64,000 bases of DNA from Spartobacteria bacterium (GCA_947487385.1 CANKWU010000009.1:21695-85694), one strand, 5' to 3'; shown: positions 54,814 through 63,944, counted from the first letter of the stretch. Translations and numbers: made by a program. Notes: generated from the sequence alone by a model not told the origin.

Positions 54814-55626
54814 TCATTGCATCCTGGGATAGCTCCCACAGACTTTGGGAGAGAATCCTCTTTCGTTAAGCAGGCTCAGTGCATGCCCGAGGGATTGATC
54901 CCCAGCATAACCCTCTACCTCCAGAAAGAGATGCAGCCCGCCTCCAGCGGCAGGACGGCTGTGAATCGAGATAACATTGACTCCGGCCCCCCGGAACGGC
55001 TCGAGGGCGGAGGCCAACGCCCCAGGTTGATCGGTGAGGTGGAAAAGCAGGGCCGTCTGATCGTCGCCGGAACAAGCGTTCAGGGCCTTCCCCAGCACAA
55101 AGTAGCGGGCACGGTGTGACCCCTCCTCTCCTCCTAGCACGATCTGGGAAGCAAGCTGAGCCTCGGTTGTCATCAGTATTTCTAGGACCGTCGAGTCCGG
55201 CCCTTCAACGCCTGAAGCAATGACCCCGCAATCGGCTTTCCCAGAAGTGACCGCCTTAAAGAGATCCACGGGATCATTGTGGAAGGTGTAGCGGACGGAG
55301 GCACCGAATTGCTGCTTGGCGGCAAAATGGGTGCGTCCTGCGACGCACCCCTCGCAGGCAATCACGGTATCCTTCTCCAGAGCCAGTGAAGCGGACATGA
55401 TCTCGCGATAGATTGCACGAATCGCCTGTTCCTCCAACGGGCCGGCACTCCGCTCGACCAGACGACGCATCAGTTGCTCGGCGCGACCTGCGGCATAGAC
55501 GGGAGCGCCGTTGCGCTCCTTGATCCGTCCGATCTCCTGGGCTAGTTGCGCCCGCTCGTTCAGAAGATCCATCAATCTTACGTCGATGGCATCGATCGCC
55601 TCCCGAAGTTTGGTGAGATCTTCCAT
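54814..55626 (-). CDS. Chorismate mutase fused to a shortened prephenate-dehydratase-like domain and ACT domain
   Basis: Residues 1-85 are an AroQ-type chorismate mutase (LREAIDAIDVRLMDLLNERAQLA, IYREIMSASLALE) with the expected Arg8, Arg25 and Lys36. Residues 88-180 resemble a prephenate dehydratase but are about half the normal length: the start CEGCVAGRTHFAAKQQFG replaces GPEGTFS, the middle FKAVTSGKADCGVI resembles lobe one, and HRARYFVLG replaces the catalytic TRF motif. Residues 190-265 are an ACT domain (TDQPGALASALEPFRGAGV, IHSRP). The mutase is probably active; the dehydratase part looks non-catalytic and may serve as a linker or regulatory domain. A separate complete PheA is encoded at 5667-6581. 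Confidence 0.88.
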   Translation of the reverse strand: MEDLTKLREAIDAIDVRLMDLLNERAQLAQEIGRIKERNGAPVYAAGRAEQLMRRLVERSAGPLEEQAIRAIYREIMSASLALEKDTVIACEGCVAGRTHFAAKQQFGASVRYTFHNDPVDLFKAVTSGKADCGVIASGVEGPDSTVLEILMTTEAQLASQIVLGGEEGSHRARYFVLGKALNACSGDDQTALLFHLTDQPGALASALEPFRGAGVNVISIHSRPAAGGGLHLFLEVEGYAGDQSLGHALSLLNERGFSPKVCGSYPRMQ

Positions 55627-55643
55627 AAGAAATGGTTTTCGGG

Positions 55644-56681
55644 TCAGCGTTCCGGATGGTTGTCCAAAGGTTCGCCGGCATCCTTGGATTCACTGGGCTC
55701 TGAATTTTCAGAAAGACCCTCCTCATTCGCTTTTACTGACTCGCCCTCCAAGGGGCCCTCCTCGAATTGAACCTCCTCGAAGACCACCGACTCACGGACT
55801 TCAAGGATCTCGGTCACCTCCACCTCTTCTAACAGAGCGACTTCTTCGCCTAGCACTCCTGGCAGTTCAGCCGTGCCACTTTCATCGACGGGAGCGCTGC
55901 CGGGTTCGGAGGTCGCCTTGGGAAGCGGGATATGGCGCAGTTCCGCGGCATTGGGAAGCTCATCCAGCGTGCGAAGACCGAAGTGATCGAGGAAAAACTG
56001 GGTGGTTGCGTAGAGCAGAGGGCGTCCCGCCACCTCGGCACGTCCGGCGATCTTAACAAGGCCGCGATCCAGAAGCGTCTGCATCACGCCATCCACGGAG
56101 ACACCGCGCACGGCCTCCATGTCAGCACGGGCGATCGGTTGCCGGTAAGCAATGATGGCGAGCGTCTCAAGGGCCGAGGCACTCAGACGGGTTGGCTTTG
56201 CCTCGGGATAGAGGGCACGAAGCCAAGGGGCAAAACCCGGAGCGCTTGAGAGCAGCCACCCTGTCGCCGTAACACGCACCTGGTAGGCGCGGCCAGAGGC
56301 GGCAACTTCGGCTTGGAGATCGGTCAGGGCATCAAGAACATCCCCTTCCTTAATGCGGGCGAAGGCAGCGGCAACCGACGTCGGTTCGGCTGCGGCAGCG
56401 CTCTTCAAATGAGTCAGGAGTTCCTTGGGAGAGACGGCTTTCTGGGAGGCAAAGAGGATCGCCTCCAGCACATGGGAAAGCGGAGGGATCTCCCCCGCGG
56501 GGACCTCGGCGCCAAGTAATTCTCCGGCGATGATCTCGGTAAGGGACTCATTCTCTCCAGGAAGAGTTCCCTCAATTTCCAGATCGGCTCCGCTCTCTTG
56601 GGATTCGACAAGCACCTCCTCTGAGGGCGTTTCCGGAACTTCCTCTTGGGGCGATTTGTTCTTGGGCGATTTCTTACTCAT
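55644..56681 (-). CDS. scpB: Segregation and condensation protein B
   Basis: Kleisin-interacting subunit of the SMC-ScpAB condensin. The 345-residue protein is long for the family (about 180-200): an acidic, Glu/Ser-rich N-terminal region of about 65 residues, the two winged-helix domains (LEAILFASQKAVSPKELLTHL, LSASALETLAIIAYRQPIARADMEAVRGV, LVKIAGRAEVAGRPLLYATT), and an acidic C-terminal tail of about 90 residues rich in Glu. Its start overlaps the end of scpA by 8 bp. The acidic tails are probably disordered. Confidence 0.93.
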   Translation of the reverse strand: MSKKSPKNKSPQEEVPETPSEEVLVESQESGADLEIEGTLPGENESLTEIIAGELLGAEVPAGEIPPLSHVLEAILFASQKAVSPKELLTHLKSAAAAEPTSVAAAFARIKEGDVLDALTDLQAEVAASGRAYQVRVTATGWLLSSAPGFAPWLRALYPEAKPTRLSASALETLAIIAYRQPIARADMEAVRGVSVDGVMQTLLDRGLVKIAGRAEVAGRPLLYATTQFFLDHFGLRTLDELPNAAELRHIPLPKATSEPGSAPVDESGTAELPGVLGEEVALLEEVEVTEILEVRESVVFEEVQFEEGPLEGESVKANEEGLSENSEPSESKDAGEPLDNHPER

Positions 56682-57462
56682 GGGAATGTTCGATCAAAGG
56701 TTCCGAGGGGATGATCTCCTCCTCGTCAGCAAGAGTGCGATCCAACCAGATTTCACCGAATTCTTCCTCCTGACGCACGCGGAATTGTTTCATCCGGATC
56801 AGTTCCAGGATGGCCAGGAACGTGACAACCAATTCGGAACGCGTCGAGGCCTGCCCGAAAAGCTCCTCGAAGCGCGTCGAGACCCCCCGGTCCACAAGGT
56901 TCATGAGGTGGTTGATCCGGTCCGTTACCGTGAAGGTCTCCTCGTAGATCTCTCCCTGCTTTTCCTCAGTGGGAAGGCGTTTGAGCGCCCGCTGGAAAGC
57001 ATTGATGAGATCGAAGATGCCGACATCGCCGATCAGCATGTTGGCATCCAGGAGAGGAGCGTGGGCAGGATCAAGTGAAACGGCGCGTGGAAATAGCGCC
57101 GCCTGAAGCTCCTCTTGATCCCTAAGATGAGTGGCCGCCTCCTTGAACTTCCTATACTCGATCAGTTGCCGGATAAGCTCCCATCGAGGATCATCCTCCT
57201 CAGCCTCCTCTTCGGGAAGCTGTTGATCCTTGGGAAGTAAGGTGCGGCTTTTGATGTAGAGCAGGTTGGCCGCCATGACCAGGAACTCGCCGGCCACCTC
57301 GATATGAAGAACCTCGAACGTTTCGAGATACTCCAAGTACTGCTTTGTAATCCTCTCGATCGAAATATCGTAAATGTCCACTTCGTCCTTCTTGACAAGG
57401 TAAAGCAACAAGTCGAGGGGACCCTCAAAGGCCTCCAGCTGGACTTTATATTCCGACTCCAT
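56674..57462 (-). CDS. scpA: Segregation and condensation protein A
   Basis: Kleisin subunit that bridges the SMC heads. From the ATG at 57462 (MESEYKVQLEAFEGPLDLLL) the protein has 262 residues with the family N-terminus FEGPLDLLLYLVKKDEVDIYD, IAGEFLVMAANLLYIKSRTLL-like segment, and the C-terminal winged helix (STRSELVVTFLAILELIRMKQ). The frame is open upstream through hpf in another frame, which is not part of this gene. It follows hpf by 17 bp. Confidence 0.95.
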   Translation of the reverse strand: MESEYKVQLEAFEGPLDLLLYLVKKDEVDIYDISIERITKQYLEYLETFEVLHIEVAGEFLVMAANLLYIKSRTLLPKDQQLPEEEAEEDDPRWELIRQLIEYRKFKEAATHLRDQEELQAALFPRAVSLDPAHAPLLDANMLIGDVGIFDLINAFQRALKRLPTEEKQGEIYEETFTVTDRINHLMNLVDRGVSTRFEELFGQASTRSELVVTFLAILELIRMKQFRVRQEEEFGEIWLDRTLADEEEIIPSEPLIEHSHE

Positions 57463-57479
57463 CACCCGGGGGAGAGAGC

Positions 57480-57836
57480 CTAGCGGCGGTAGCCGTGGCG
57501 CTCGACCTCCTTGGCGACCTTCACCTTGTGCTTGGCCTTCTCCTGCACCTTGGTCTTCCTCTTGCGCAGCTGCTGGACGAGCTTTTTGACCGCCAGATCG
57601 ATTGCGGAATAGAGATCGTCCTCGGCATCCTCGGCATGGAGATCGGGTCCTGGCAGGGCGAGGTGAATCTTCACCTGATAATCTTTTTTCTTGGAACGGT
57701 GCTCGTCGAAAAGAAGAACCACGTGAGCAGCAAGGATACTGTCTGTGTATTCCTCGAGGTGAGCCACCTTGTCTGCCACATGGGCATGGATGGCGGCGGT
57801 GAGTTGGATATGGCGTGGACTGATGTGGATATGCAT
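57480..57836 (-). CDS. hpf: Ribosome hibernation-promoting factor (HPF/RaiA-type)
   Basis: Binds the 30S subunit to inactivate ribosomes in starvation. The 118-residue protein has the beta-alpha fold of the family (IHISPRHIQLTAAIHAHVADK, YQVKIHLALPGPDLHAED, DDLYSAIDLAVKKLVQQLRKRK) and a very basic C-terminal end. It is the short form without the extra C-terminal dimerisation domain. It starts the run hpf-scpA-scpB. Confidence 0.94.
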   Translation of the reverse strand: MHIHISPRHIQLTAAIHAHVADKVAHLEEYTDSILAAHVVLLFDEHRSKKKDYQVKIHLALPGPDLHAEDAEDDLYSAIDLAVKKLVQQLRKRKTKVQEKAKHKVKVAKEVERHGYRR

Positions 57837-57916
57837 GGGTATGTGTTTCTAGTTCTTTTTTAAGGCCGGAAAGGGTCACGCGCCATCAAAATGCTAATCA
57901 CTATGGATTTCGTTCC

Positions 57917-59479
57917 CTAACGGCTGGGATGATAAAAGTCCCGGATGGAGGCCACCAATCCGGGAATATCGTGCTGGGTAGCCTCCAGATCAATGGGAAG
58001 TCCCAGCTTCTTCATCTCGGCGGTGGTGACGGGACCGATGCTGGCGGTCTTCAATCCCTCGGGCAAAGGGAGTCCCAGCGCCATGAAGTGATCAGCTGTC
58101 GAGGCACTGGTAAAGGTGATCATATCCGCTCCCTCTTCGCGGAACCTGCGGATCCCCCCGGAGACATCCTCCGTTTCCGGAACGGTCTGGTAAACGGGCA
58201 CGTCATCCACGATGGCGCCGAGATCCTCGAGCTCGATGGCCAGCATTTCACGGGCCCCCGCGGCACGAGGGAGCAGCATCTTGAGGTTTTCGACATTTAG
58301 CTCCTTGAAGGATTTCAGCAACGACTCGGCCACGAATTCCTCCGGGATCAGATCCACCGCATAGTGGTACTCGCGCACTTTTTTGGCGGTGCCGTTACCG
58401 ATCACGGCGATGCGCGCCCCGCCGAGGTCGCGGGCATCCTCATGGGCTGCGAAGAAGGCCGTGAAAAAAGCGTCCACTCCGTTCGGGCTGGTAAAGACGA
58501 TCCAGTCGTAGGTGCGAACATCGAGCATCGCCTCGATGAAGGCGGTCTTGTCGGCAGGAGGCTCGATCCGGATGGTCGGAAGCTCATAGGCATCGGCGCC
58601 GAGTTCCCGGAGTGAGGCCAGCAAGCCGCCTGCCTGCTGACGCGTACGCGTCACGGCAATACGGCGGCCAAAGAGAGGGCGTGTCTCGAACCAGTTCAGC
58701 GTCTCTCGGAGATTTACGACATCCCCAAAAACCGCCACGGCAGGGGCCTTGAACTGTTGTTCCTCGGCAAGTCCGGCGATGGTTCCAAGAGTCCCAACCA
58801 AGGTCTGATGGCGTCCCGTCGTCGCCCAGCGGACAAGCGCAACGGGCGTTTCCGTTAACATCCCCGCCTGCGCCAGCTCCCCCGTGATGGCTGAGAGGCG
58901 TTCCACTCCCATCAGCATCACCTTGGTGCCGGGAGCCGAAGCGATTGCCTTGTAGTTGATCCCCGAGGTCTTCTTGTCCGGCTCCTCATGGCCGGTGAAG
59001 ATCGTGAGCACTGCATTACTAGCACGGTGCGTGACCGGAATGCCCGCGTAGGCGAGACCACCGATCGCAGAGGTTACTCCGGGAACGATCTCAAATCGGA
59101 GTCCCGCGGCAGCGAGTTCCGCAGCTTCCTCCCCTCCGCGCCCAAAGAGAAAGGGATCTCCGCCCTTGAGGCGCACGACAGTTTTTCCCTCACGGGTGAA
59201 CTTCACCAGCAGAGCATTGGTCTCCTCCTGTCTGAGCGCATGCTGACCGGCCGTCTTGCCAGCATAGATCTTTTCGGCAGCAGCGGGGGCAAAACGGAGA
59301 AACTCCGCATTACTCAGGTAATCGTAGATCACCACGTCGGCCCTTTCCAGACACTCGCGTCCGCGCAACGTCATTAGCCCCGGATCGCCCGGTCCGGCAC
59401 CGACCAGATAGCAGATCCCTTCCAGGGCTTCTGCGGCAGGAGCTGGTTTCTTGGAGGATTGGGAGGCAGGCGTTTTCAT
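57917..59479 (-). CDS. Uroporphyrinogen-III C-methyltransferase fused to uroporphyrinogen-III synthase
   Basis: Bifunctional CobA-HemD protein of 520 residues. The N-terminal half (residues 20-260) has the SUMT motifs YLVGAGPGDPGLMTLRG, RLKGGDPFLFGRGGEEA, and VPGVTSAIGGLAYAGIPVTHR; it makes precorrin-2 for sirohaem or cobalamin. The C-terminal half (265-515) is HemD-like (RIAVTRTRQQAGGL, FTSPNGVDAFF, ITFTSASTADHF), closing the tetrapyrrole ring. Its ATG overlaps the hemC stop by four bases, so hemC and this gene are coupled. The fusion is known in several phyla. Confidence 0.95.
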   Translation of the reverse strand: MKTPASQSSKKPAPAAEALEGICYLVGAGPGDPGLMTLRGRECLERADVVIYDYLSNAEFLRFAPAAAEKIYAGKTAGQHALRQEETNALLVKFTREGKTVVRLKGGDPFLFGRGGEEAAELAAAGLRFEIVPGVTSAIGGLAYAGIPVTHRASNAVLTIFTGHEEPDKKTSGINYKAIASAPGTKVMLMGVERLSAITGELAQAGMLTETPVALVRWATTGRHQTLVGTLGTIAGLAEEQQFKAPAVAVFGDVVNLRETLNWFETRPLFGRRIAVTRTRQQAGGLLASLRELGADAYELPTIRIEPPADKTAFIEAMLDVRTYDWIVFTSPNGVDAFFTAFFAAHEDARDLGGARIAVIGNGTAKKVREYHYAVDLIPEEFVAESLLKSFKELNVENLKMLLPRAAGAREMLAIELEDLGAIVDDVPVYQTVPETEDVSGGIRRFREEGADMITFTSASTADHFMALGLPLPEGLKTASIGPVTTAEMKKLGLPIDLEATQHDIPGLVASIRDFYHPSR

Positions 59480-60420
59480 GATGAGAGGAGTCGATCGGCG
59501 ACCATCTTCGCCACTTGGGCAGGACTTGGAGCTATGGCACTGGCCGTGAGAGGTGCGGAATCGGTATCAGGATGGGGAATGAAGACGGCGTTCAGGGTGA
59601 TCCCCTCCGGAGACTCTATCGCGAGAGCCCCGAGTGCGAGATGACACCCTCCCCCCAGATGCTTGAGCACAAGGCGCTCGGCCTCGACGCAACGGGATGT
59701 GGGTCCATGATTTAACACCGATAGCAAAGCCTCCGCAGCATCACCAGCCCGACACTCCACGGCGATAGCCCCCTGGCCCGGCGCCGGGAGCATCCATTCG
59801 AGGGACTCCAACCAGAGCGTCAACCCCTCGATCTCGAGAATGCCAAGGGAGAGCTCGTGTCCAAGACGGTTCAGTCCGGCCGCGGCCAGGATGGTGGCAT
59901 CGAAAGAGGCCCCGGCGGCAACCTTAGCCAGACGAGTGGGGACATTGCCACGGATCGGAATGAGATTGAGATCCGGACGACGTGCCTTCAGGAGCAATGC
60001 CCGGCGTGGACTGCTTGAGCCGACTGTTGATCCCGGGGGAAGTCCCGCAAGACCACCAGGATGACGGGACACCAGAAGATCATCGACGGGGGCCCGGGGC
60101 AGAATAGCGGCCAGTGTCAGTCCGGCGGGAGTCTGGACCGGAAGATCCTTGAGACTGTGGACGGCAAGATCGATCTCCCCACGCAGCAATGCTTCCTCGA
60201 GTTGCTTGGTAAAGAGTCCCGCACCCTCGGCGGTCGGTTCGTGGAGAGGCATTGCAGTCTGAGCGTCGCCGGTGGTGGTGATAGTCTTGAGCTGAATGGA
60301 AAGACCCGGATGAGCCTTCTCCATTGCGGCACGCACTATCCTGCTTTGGGCCAAAGCCAGATCGCTTCCCCGTGTTCCGAGGATCAGCGGCTTTAAGTAT
60401 GCTTTCGAGGATGAGCTCAT
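59476..60420 (-). CDS. hemC: Porphobilinogen deaminase (hydroxymethylbilane synthase)
   Basis: Links four porphobilinogens into hydroxymethylbilane. The start at 60420 (MSSSSKAYLKPLILGTRGSD) leaves 4 bp after hemA; the ATG at 60462 would overlap hemA. Family features are GTRGSDLALAQ, SLKDLPVQ, SSSPRRALLLKARRPDL, IRGNVPTRLAK, and the dipyrromethane cofactor Cys in GGGCHLALGA. About 314 residues, normal length. Confidence 0.95.
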   Translation of the reverse strand: MSSSSKAYLKPLILGTRGSDLALAQSRIVRAAMEKAHPGLSIQLKTITTTGDAQTAMPLHEPTAEGAGLFTKQLEEALLRGEIDLAVHSLKDLPVQTPAGLTLAAILPRAPVDDLLVSRHPGGLAGLPPGSTVGSSSPRRALLLKARRPDLNLIPIRGNVPTRLAKVAAGASFDATILAAAGLNRLGHELSLGILEIEGLTLWLESLEWMLPAPGQGAIAVECRAGDAAEALLSVLNHGPTSRCVEAERLVLKHLGGGCHLALGALAIESPEGITLNAVFIPHPDTDSAPLTASAIAPSPAQVAKMVADRLLSS

Positions 60421-60424
60421 GCCG

Positions 60425-61465
60425 TCACGCTGTTCTTCTAAAGGGATGAGACTCGGGTGCATGGATGCTCCTCATCCAGCTGATAAAGCCGCCGACATGC
60501 TGCTCAATGAGCGATTCGCACCGGACGACTTCCTGGCGACGGATATCGAGAGAGAGTGCGGCGATCTGCTCCAGGCTGTCGATGTCGTAGAGGAACACGC
60601 CTTCCATCTCGTTGATGGCGGGATCGGCGTCGCGCGGCACGGCCAAGTCGATCACGAAGAGCGGCGCGCCGCGGCGTAGCTTCAGCAAGGGTGCGAGCTT
60701 TTCGGGGGTCAGGATTGCATGCGGGGCATTCGTCGAACTGATCAGGATGTCGATATCGGCGAAAGATTTCTCCCAATGGTCGAAGTGGAGTGCCATGCCG
60801 CCGATCTCAGCCGCAAGCTGAGCGGCACGCTCGTAGGTGCGGTTGGAGACGATGACACTGCGGACACCGCGAGACTGAAGGCTTCGGGCCGTGCGCTCAC
60901 TGATCTCACCAGCTCCCAGGATCATGACACGGCGATCCTCCAGGGATCCGAAGATCTTACCTGCCAGCTCCACCGCCACGGAGCCGACCGAGGTGGGACC
61001 ACTGGTGATCTGGGTCTCCGTCCGGACCGACTTGGCGACGCGGAAGGCATGCTGGAAGAGCTTGTGAAGAGGTCGGGTTGCGGTGCCGGCGTCGGCTGCT
61101 ACGGAATAAGCTTTTTTGACCTGTCCGAGGATTTCGGTCTCTCCGATCACCATTGAGTCGAGACCGCTGGCCACCCGGAAGAGATGCCTCACGGCCTGCG
61201 GCGTGGCATGATGATAGAGGGGGGCTTCGACTCCGGCACGCTCCGAGAGAATAGTGCGAAATCCTTCCAGCGCCCTCATGGGACAGAGGCTTGAGGCATA
61301 GAGCTCGACCCGATTGCAGGTCGAGAGCATGACCGCACCGGAGACCCCCTCGATCGAGCGCAAGCGACCCAATAGGTCCTCCATTTCGCTATCGCGCACG
61401 GCGAACCGTTCCCGCACATCCAGGTGAGCGGTTCGATGATTCAGTCCTGCGCAGAGGATATTCAT
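60425..61465 (-). CDS. hemA: Glutamyl-tRNA reductase
   Basis: First step of tetrapyrrole synthesis by the C5 pathway. The 346-residue protein has GLNHRTAHLDVRERFAV at 7-23, the catalytic Cys50 in STCNRVELYAS, the tRNA-binding GETEILGQVKKAY and the NADPH fold VMILGAGEISERTARSL. The C-terminal dimerisation domain is somewhat shorter than in enzymes of about 420 residues. It is followed directly by hemC; upstream is a HemX-like membrane protein. Confidence 0.95.
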   Translation of the reverse strand: MNILCAGLNHRTAHLDVRERFAVRDSEMEDLLGRLRSIEGVSGAVMLSTCNRVELYASSLCPMRALEGFRTILSERAGVEAPLYHHATPQAVRHLFRVASGLDSMVIGETEILGQVKKAYSVAADAGTATRPLHKLFQHAFRVAKSVRTETQITSGPTSVGSVAVELAGKIFGSLEDRRVMILGAGEISERTARSLQSRGVRSVIVSNRTYERAAQLAAEIGGMALHFDHWEKSFADIDILISSTNAPHAILTPEKLAPLLKLRRGAPLFVIDLAVPRDADPAINEMEGVFLYDIDSLEQIAALSLDIRRQEVVRCESLIEQHVGGFISWMRSIHAPESHPFRRTA

Positions 61466-61472
61466 GCTATGG

Positions 61473-62255
61473 CTAGGCGCGCCCCGAGAGCCTCTCGATC
61501 ACGGGCAGCAGGATCAGGGCGAGAAGGAAAGCCAACGAGACGGCGGTTGCGAAACGGCGACCGCCAAGGCGTCCCGACTTCGCGGCAAAAAGAATCGCTG
61601 CATAGATCAGCCAGATAAGCAGGGAAAAGAGAAACTTCGCGCCGGCAACCGCAAGATGAGCCAGAAGCCCGGAGATAAAACTAAGCGTGAGCAGCAGGAA
61701 GCCGATCCAAAGAAGGCGCATCGTGGCCTCAGAGAGGATACTAATCGGGGGAAGATGATGAAAAATCGGCGCTGGCCGACGTGATTTCAGCTGTCCTTCC
61801 TGAACCAGAAACATCAACCCGGCGACGCACGCGAGACCGAAGGCGCCGTAGGCGACAAGCGAGAGAGCGGCATGGGTTTCCACCCAGGGATTGGGACGAA
61901 AAAAGCTCACATGGACCTCACTCGGCAGCAGGAGGGCAATGATCTGGAGAAGCAGTACGAGTGGTGCGGTGAAGGCACCCATAAGGGAGAGGCGGTAGGC
62001 GGTTCCGATGACGAGATAAATCAGGGCGATCGACCAAGAGAGGAAGATCAGCGTCTCGGAGAGATTCCCGATCGGGCAGGAATGTTCCGCTGCGCCGCGC
62101 AGACAAAGATACCAAGTCTGAGCCAAGGCCCCGAGAGCCATGGCGAGGAAGTTAAACCTTCCCGGTTGGAAGCGTCCCGCCCCTAAAATATAGAGTGTGT
62201 GTCCGAAGCTGAAAAGATAGCAGAGCGTTGAGGCAAGCAGAGCGATGCGTTCCAT
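61473..62255 (-). CDS. HemX/CcsA-like membrane protein
   Basis: A 260-residue protein with about eight membrane spans, related to the cytochrome c assembly protein CcsA. Features include PIGNLSETLIFLSWSIALIYLV, the segment ETHAALSLVAYGAFGLACVAG and SEATMRLLWIGFLLLTLSFI. The tryptophan-rich haem-handling motif (WGxxWxWD) of true CcsA/CcmC proteins is absent, so HemX is the better name. HemX sits directly before hemA in B. subtilis as well and affects haem synthesis there; here the gap is 7 bp. Confidence 0.87.
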   Translation of the reverse strand: MERIALLASTLCYLFSFGHTLYILGAGRFQPGRFNFLAMALGALAQTWYLCLRGAAEHSCPIGNLSETLIFLSWSIALIYLVIGTAYRLSLMGAFTAPLVLLLQIIALLLPSEVHVSFFRPNPWVETHAALSLVAYGAFGLACVAGLMFLVQEGQLKSRRPAPIFHHLPPISILSEATMRLLWIGFLLLTLSFISGLLAHLAVAGAKFLFSLLIWLIYAAILFAAKSGRLGGRRFATAVSLAFLLALILLPVIERLSGRA

Positions 62256-62298
62256 GAGCTAAGAGAAATATAGGCTGGGGAAATCCTTTTAGTTCAAA

Positions 62299-63111
62299 CT
62301 AGTTCACCCCATCCCGGGAGCCCTTGCGCTCCACCAGGGCATAGGCGTTGTGATTGTGGATTGACTCAAAATTTTCAGCCTCGACGCGATACCAGAGGAT
62401 ATTCGAATCCTGCTCCGAGCGGCCGGCGACATTGCGCACCAGATCCTCCACAAAGACGGGATTCGCATAGGCCCGCTCGGTGACAAACTTCTCATCAGGA
62501 CGCTTGAGCAAGCTGTAGAGCTCGGAACTGGCGGAGTCCTCAACCAAGCGGATCATCTCCTCGATCCACATCGGCTTGGTACAGCGCACGGAGTAAGTCA
62601 CATGACCACGCTGGTTGTGGGCGCCGGACTCACTGATTGCCTTTGAACAGGGGCAGAGAGTGGTGACAGGGACGACCACGGTGACTACAAAATCAACTTT
62701 CCCCTGGGGGCCACCCATGAGCGTCGCGCTGAACCGAACCGTGTAATCGATCAGACCAACTGCACCTGTGACAGGAGCCGGCTTCTCAATGAAGTAGGGA
62801 AATTCAAAATCGACATGGGCCTGATCGCTTTCCAAGCGCTCCGAGAGCTGCACCAGAATATCACGGATATTGCGGACATGGAGAACAGGCCCGTGGGAAT
62901 TCAACGCCTCCACAAAACGACTCATGTGAGTCCCCTTGAAATGATGGGGCAGATCGACCGTCAGTTGGACGGTGGCGATGGTTCCTTGCTCCGTGTGGCT
63001 CTTATCGCGGACACGGATTGGGTAACGCAGGTCTTTGACTCCCACGCGGTCAATCGGGATCTGCCGGTCATCGGGCAGATTCTGCGTGTCGGAAAGGCGT
63101 GTCGCTGACAT
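62299..63111 (-). CDS. folE2: GTP cyclohydrolase I, type IB (FolE2)
   Basis: Makes dihydroneopterin triphosphate for folate, with a metal requirement different from FolE. The 270-residue protein has GVKDLRYPIRVRD near the N-terminus, KGTHMSRFVEAL, the active-site Cys in TTLCPCSKAISESGAHNQRG, and FVEDLVRNV with the C-terminal AENFESIHNHNAYA. Length matches the family. It lies 43 bp upstream of the HemX-like gene. FolE2 is often used under zinc limitation, but no Zur site is visible. Confidence 0.95.
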   Translation of the reverse strand: MSATRLSDTQNLPDDRQIPIDRVGVKDLRYPIRVRDKSHTEQGTIATVQLTVDLPHHFKGTHMSRFVEALNSHGPVLHVRNIRDILVQLSERLESDQAHVDFEFPYFIEKPAPVTGAVGLIDYTVRFSATLMGGPQGKVDFVVTVVVPVTTLCPCSKAISESGAHNQRGHVTYSVRCTKPMWIEEMIRLVEDSASSELYSLLKRPDEKFVTERAYANPVFVEDLVRNVAGRSEQDSNILWYRVEAENFESIHNHNAYALVERKGSRDGVN

Positions 63112-63191
63112 GGGGTGAAAACTCTAATCCGTCGAGCGACGAAGGTCGAGAGTCGAAGGCTTCAAAGCACGACAGCCTAAAATCTAAACTC

Positions 63192-63944
63192 CTAGAAAAG
63201 CTCGTGACCAAGCACGCTCAGGCAATAGAGAGCGGCTGTTTCTGCACGCAGAATCGTCGGTCCAAGCGTCACCGATATCGCTCCTGCCTTTTTTAGCCTG
63301 GCAATTTCCTCCGGCGTGAAGTCTCCCTCTGGGCCAACTAGAACCGTCACACGCTGCGGAGACGACCCGCAGGAGGCTGCATGAAGGGCAAGAGCCTCCT
63401 TGATTGGTAGAGCATCCGGCTGAAGAGAGGCGAGAAGGAGAAATTCTTCAGAGGGCAATCCCTTCAAGAACCCCTCTACCGAGGAGGGAAGCGCCACCCG
63501 GGGGACCAGATTCCTACCACACTGCTTGCAGGCCTCGATCGCGATCGACTGCCAGCGCTCCTGCTTACGTGCCGCATCGGTGGCATCTTCCAGACGTACC
63601 ACCGTCCTCTCCGAAAGCAGCGGAATCACGGCCGAGGCCCCCAACTCCACAGCCTTCTGAATAACAAGATCCATGTTTTTACCCTTCGGGATGGCTTGGG
63701 CTAGCGTGATCGAGCATTGGAGCGGAGGACTGGTATGAGCATCACCTAACCGTAACAAGCACTGCTTACGATGCACCGCGAGCAGTTCCGCCTCGGCGAC
63801 TCTTCCCAGACCGTCAAAGACCACCACCATATCCCCAGCTTCAAGCCTCAACACATCGGCGCAGTGATGAGCGTCGGAAGACTCCAGTTGGGGCGTCTCC
63901 GCTGGCCATCGTTCAGGGGGAAGGTAAAAGCGATGCGTCGACAT
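63192..63944 (-). CDS. rsmE: 16S rRNA m3U1498 methyltransferase
   Basis: SPOUT-family RNA methyltransferase, 250 residues. The N-terminal PUA-like domain (SDAHHCADVLRLEAGD) is followed by the SPOUT domain with LAQAIPKGKNMDLVIQKAVE, GASAVIPLLSERTVV, LVGPEGDFTPEEI and TLGPTILRAETAALYCL, which form the trefoil knot. Length is normal. It is first in the minus-strand run that continues with folE2 after 80 bp. Confidence 0.96.
   Translation of the reverse strand: MSTHRFYLPPERWPAETPQLESSDAHHCADVLRLEAGDMVVVFDGLGRVAEAELLAVHRKQCLLRLGDAHTSPPLQCSITLAQAIPKGKNMDLVIQKAVELGASAVIPLLSERTVVRLEDATDAARKQERWQSIAIEACKQCGRNLVPRVALPSSVEGFLKGLPSEEFLLLASLQPDALPIKEALALHAASCGSSPQRVTVLVGPEGDFTPEEIARLKKAGAISVTLGPTILRAETAALYCLSVLGHELF

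Noticed and set aside
57463..57879. Upstream extension of the scpA frame to 57879
   Set aside because: It runs through hpf in another frame, is Arg/Gly-rich, and gives no ScpA-like sequence before MESEYKV.
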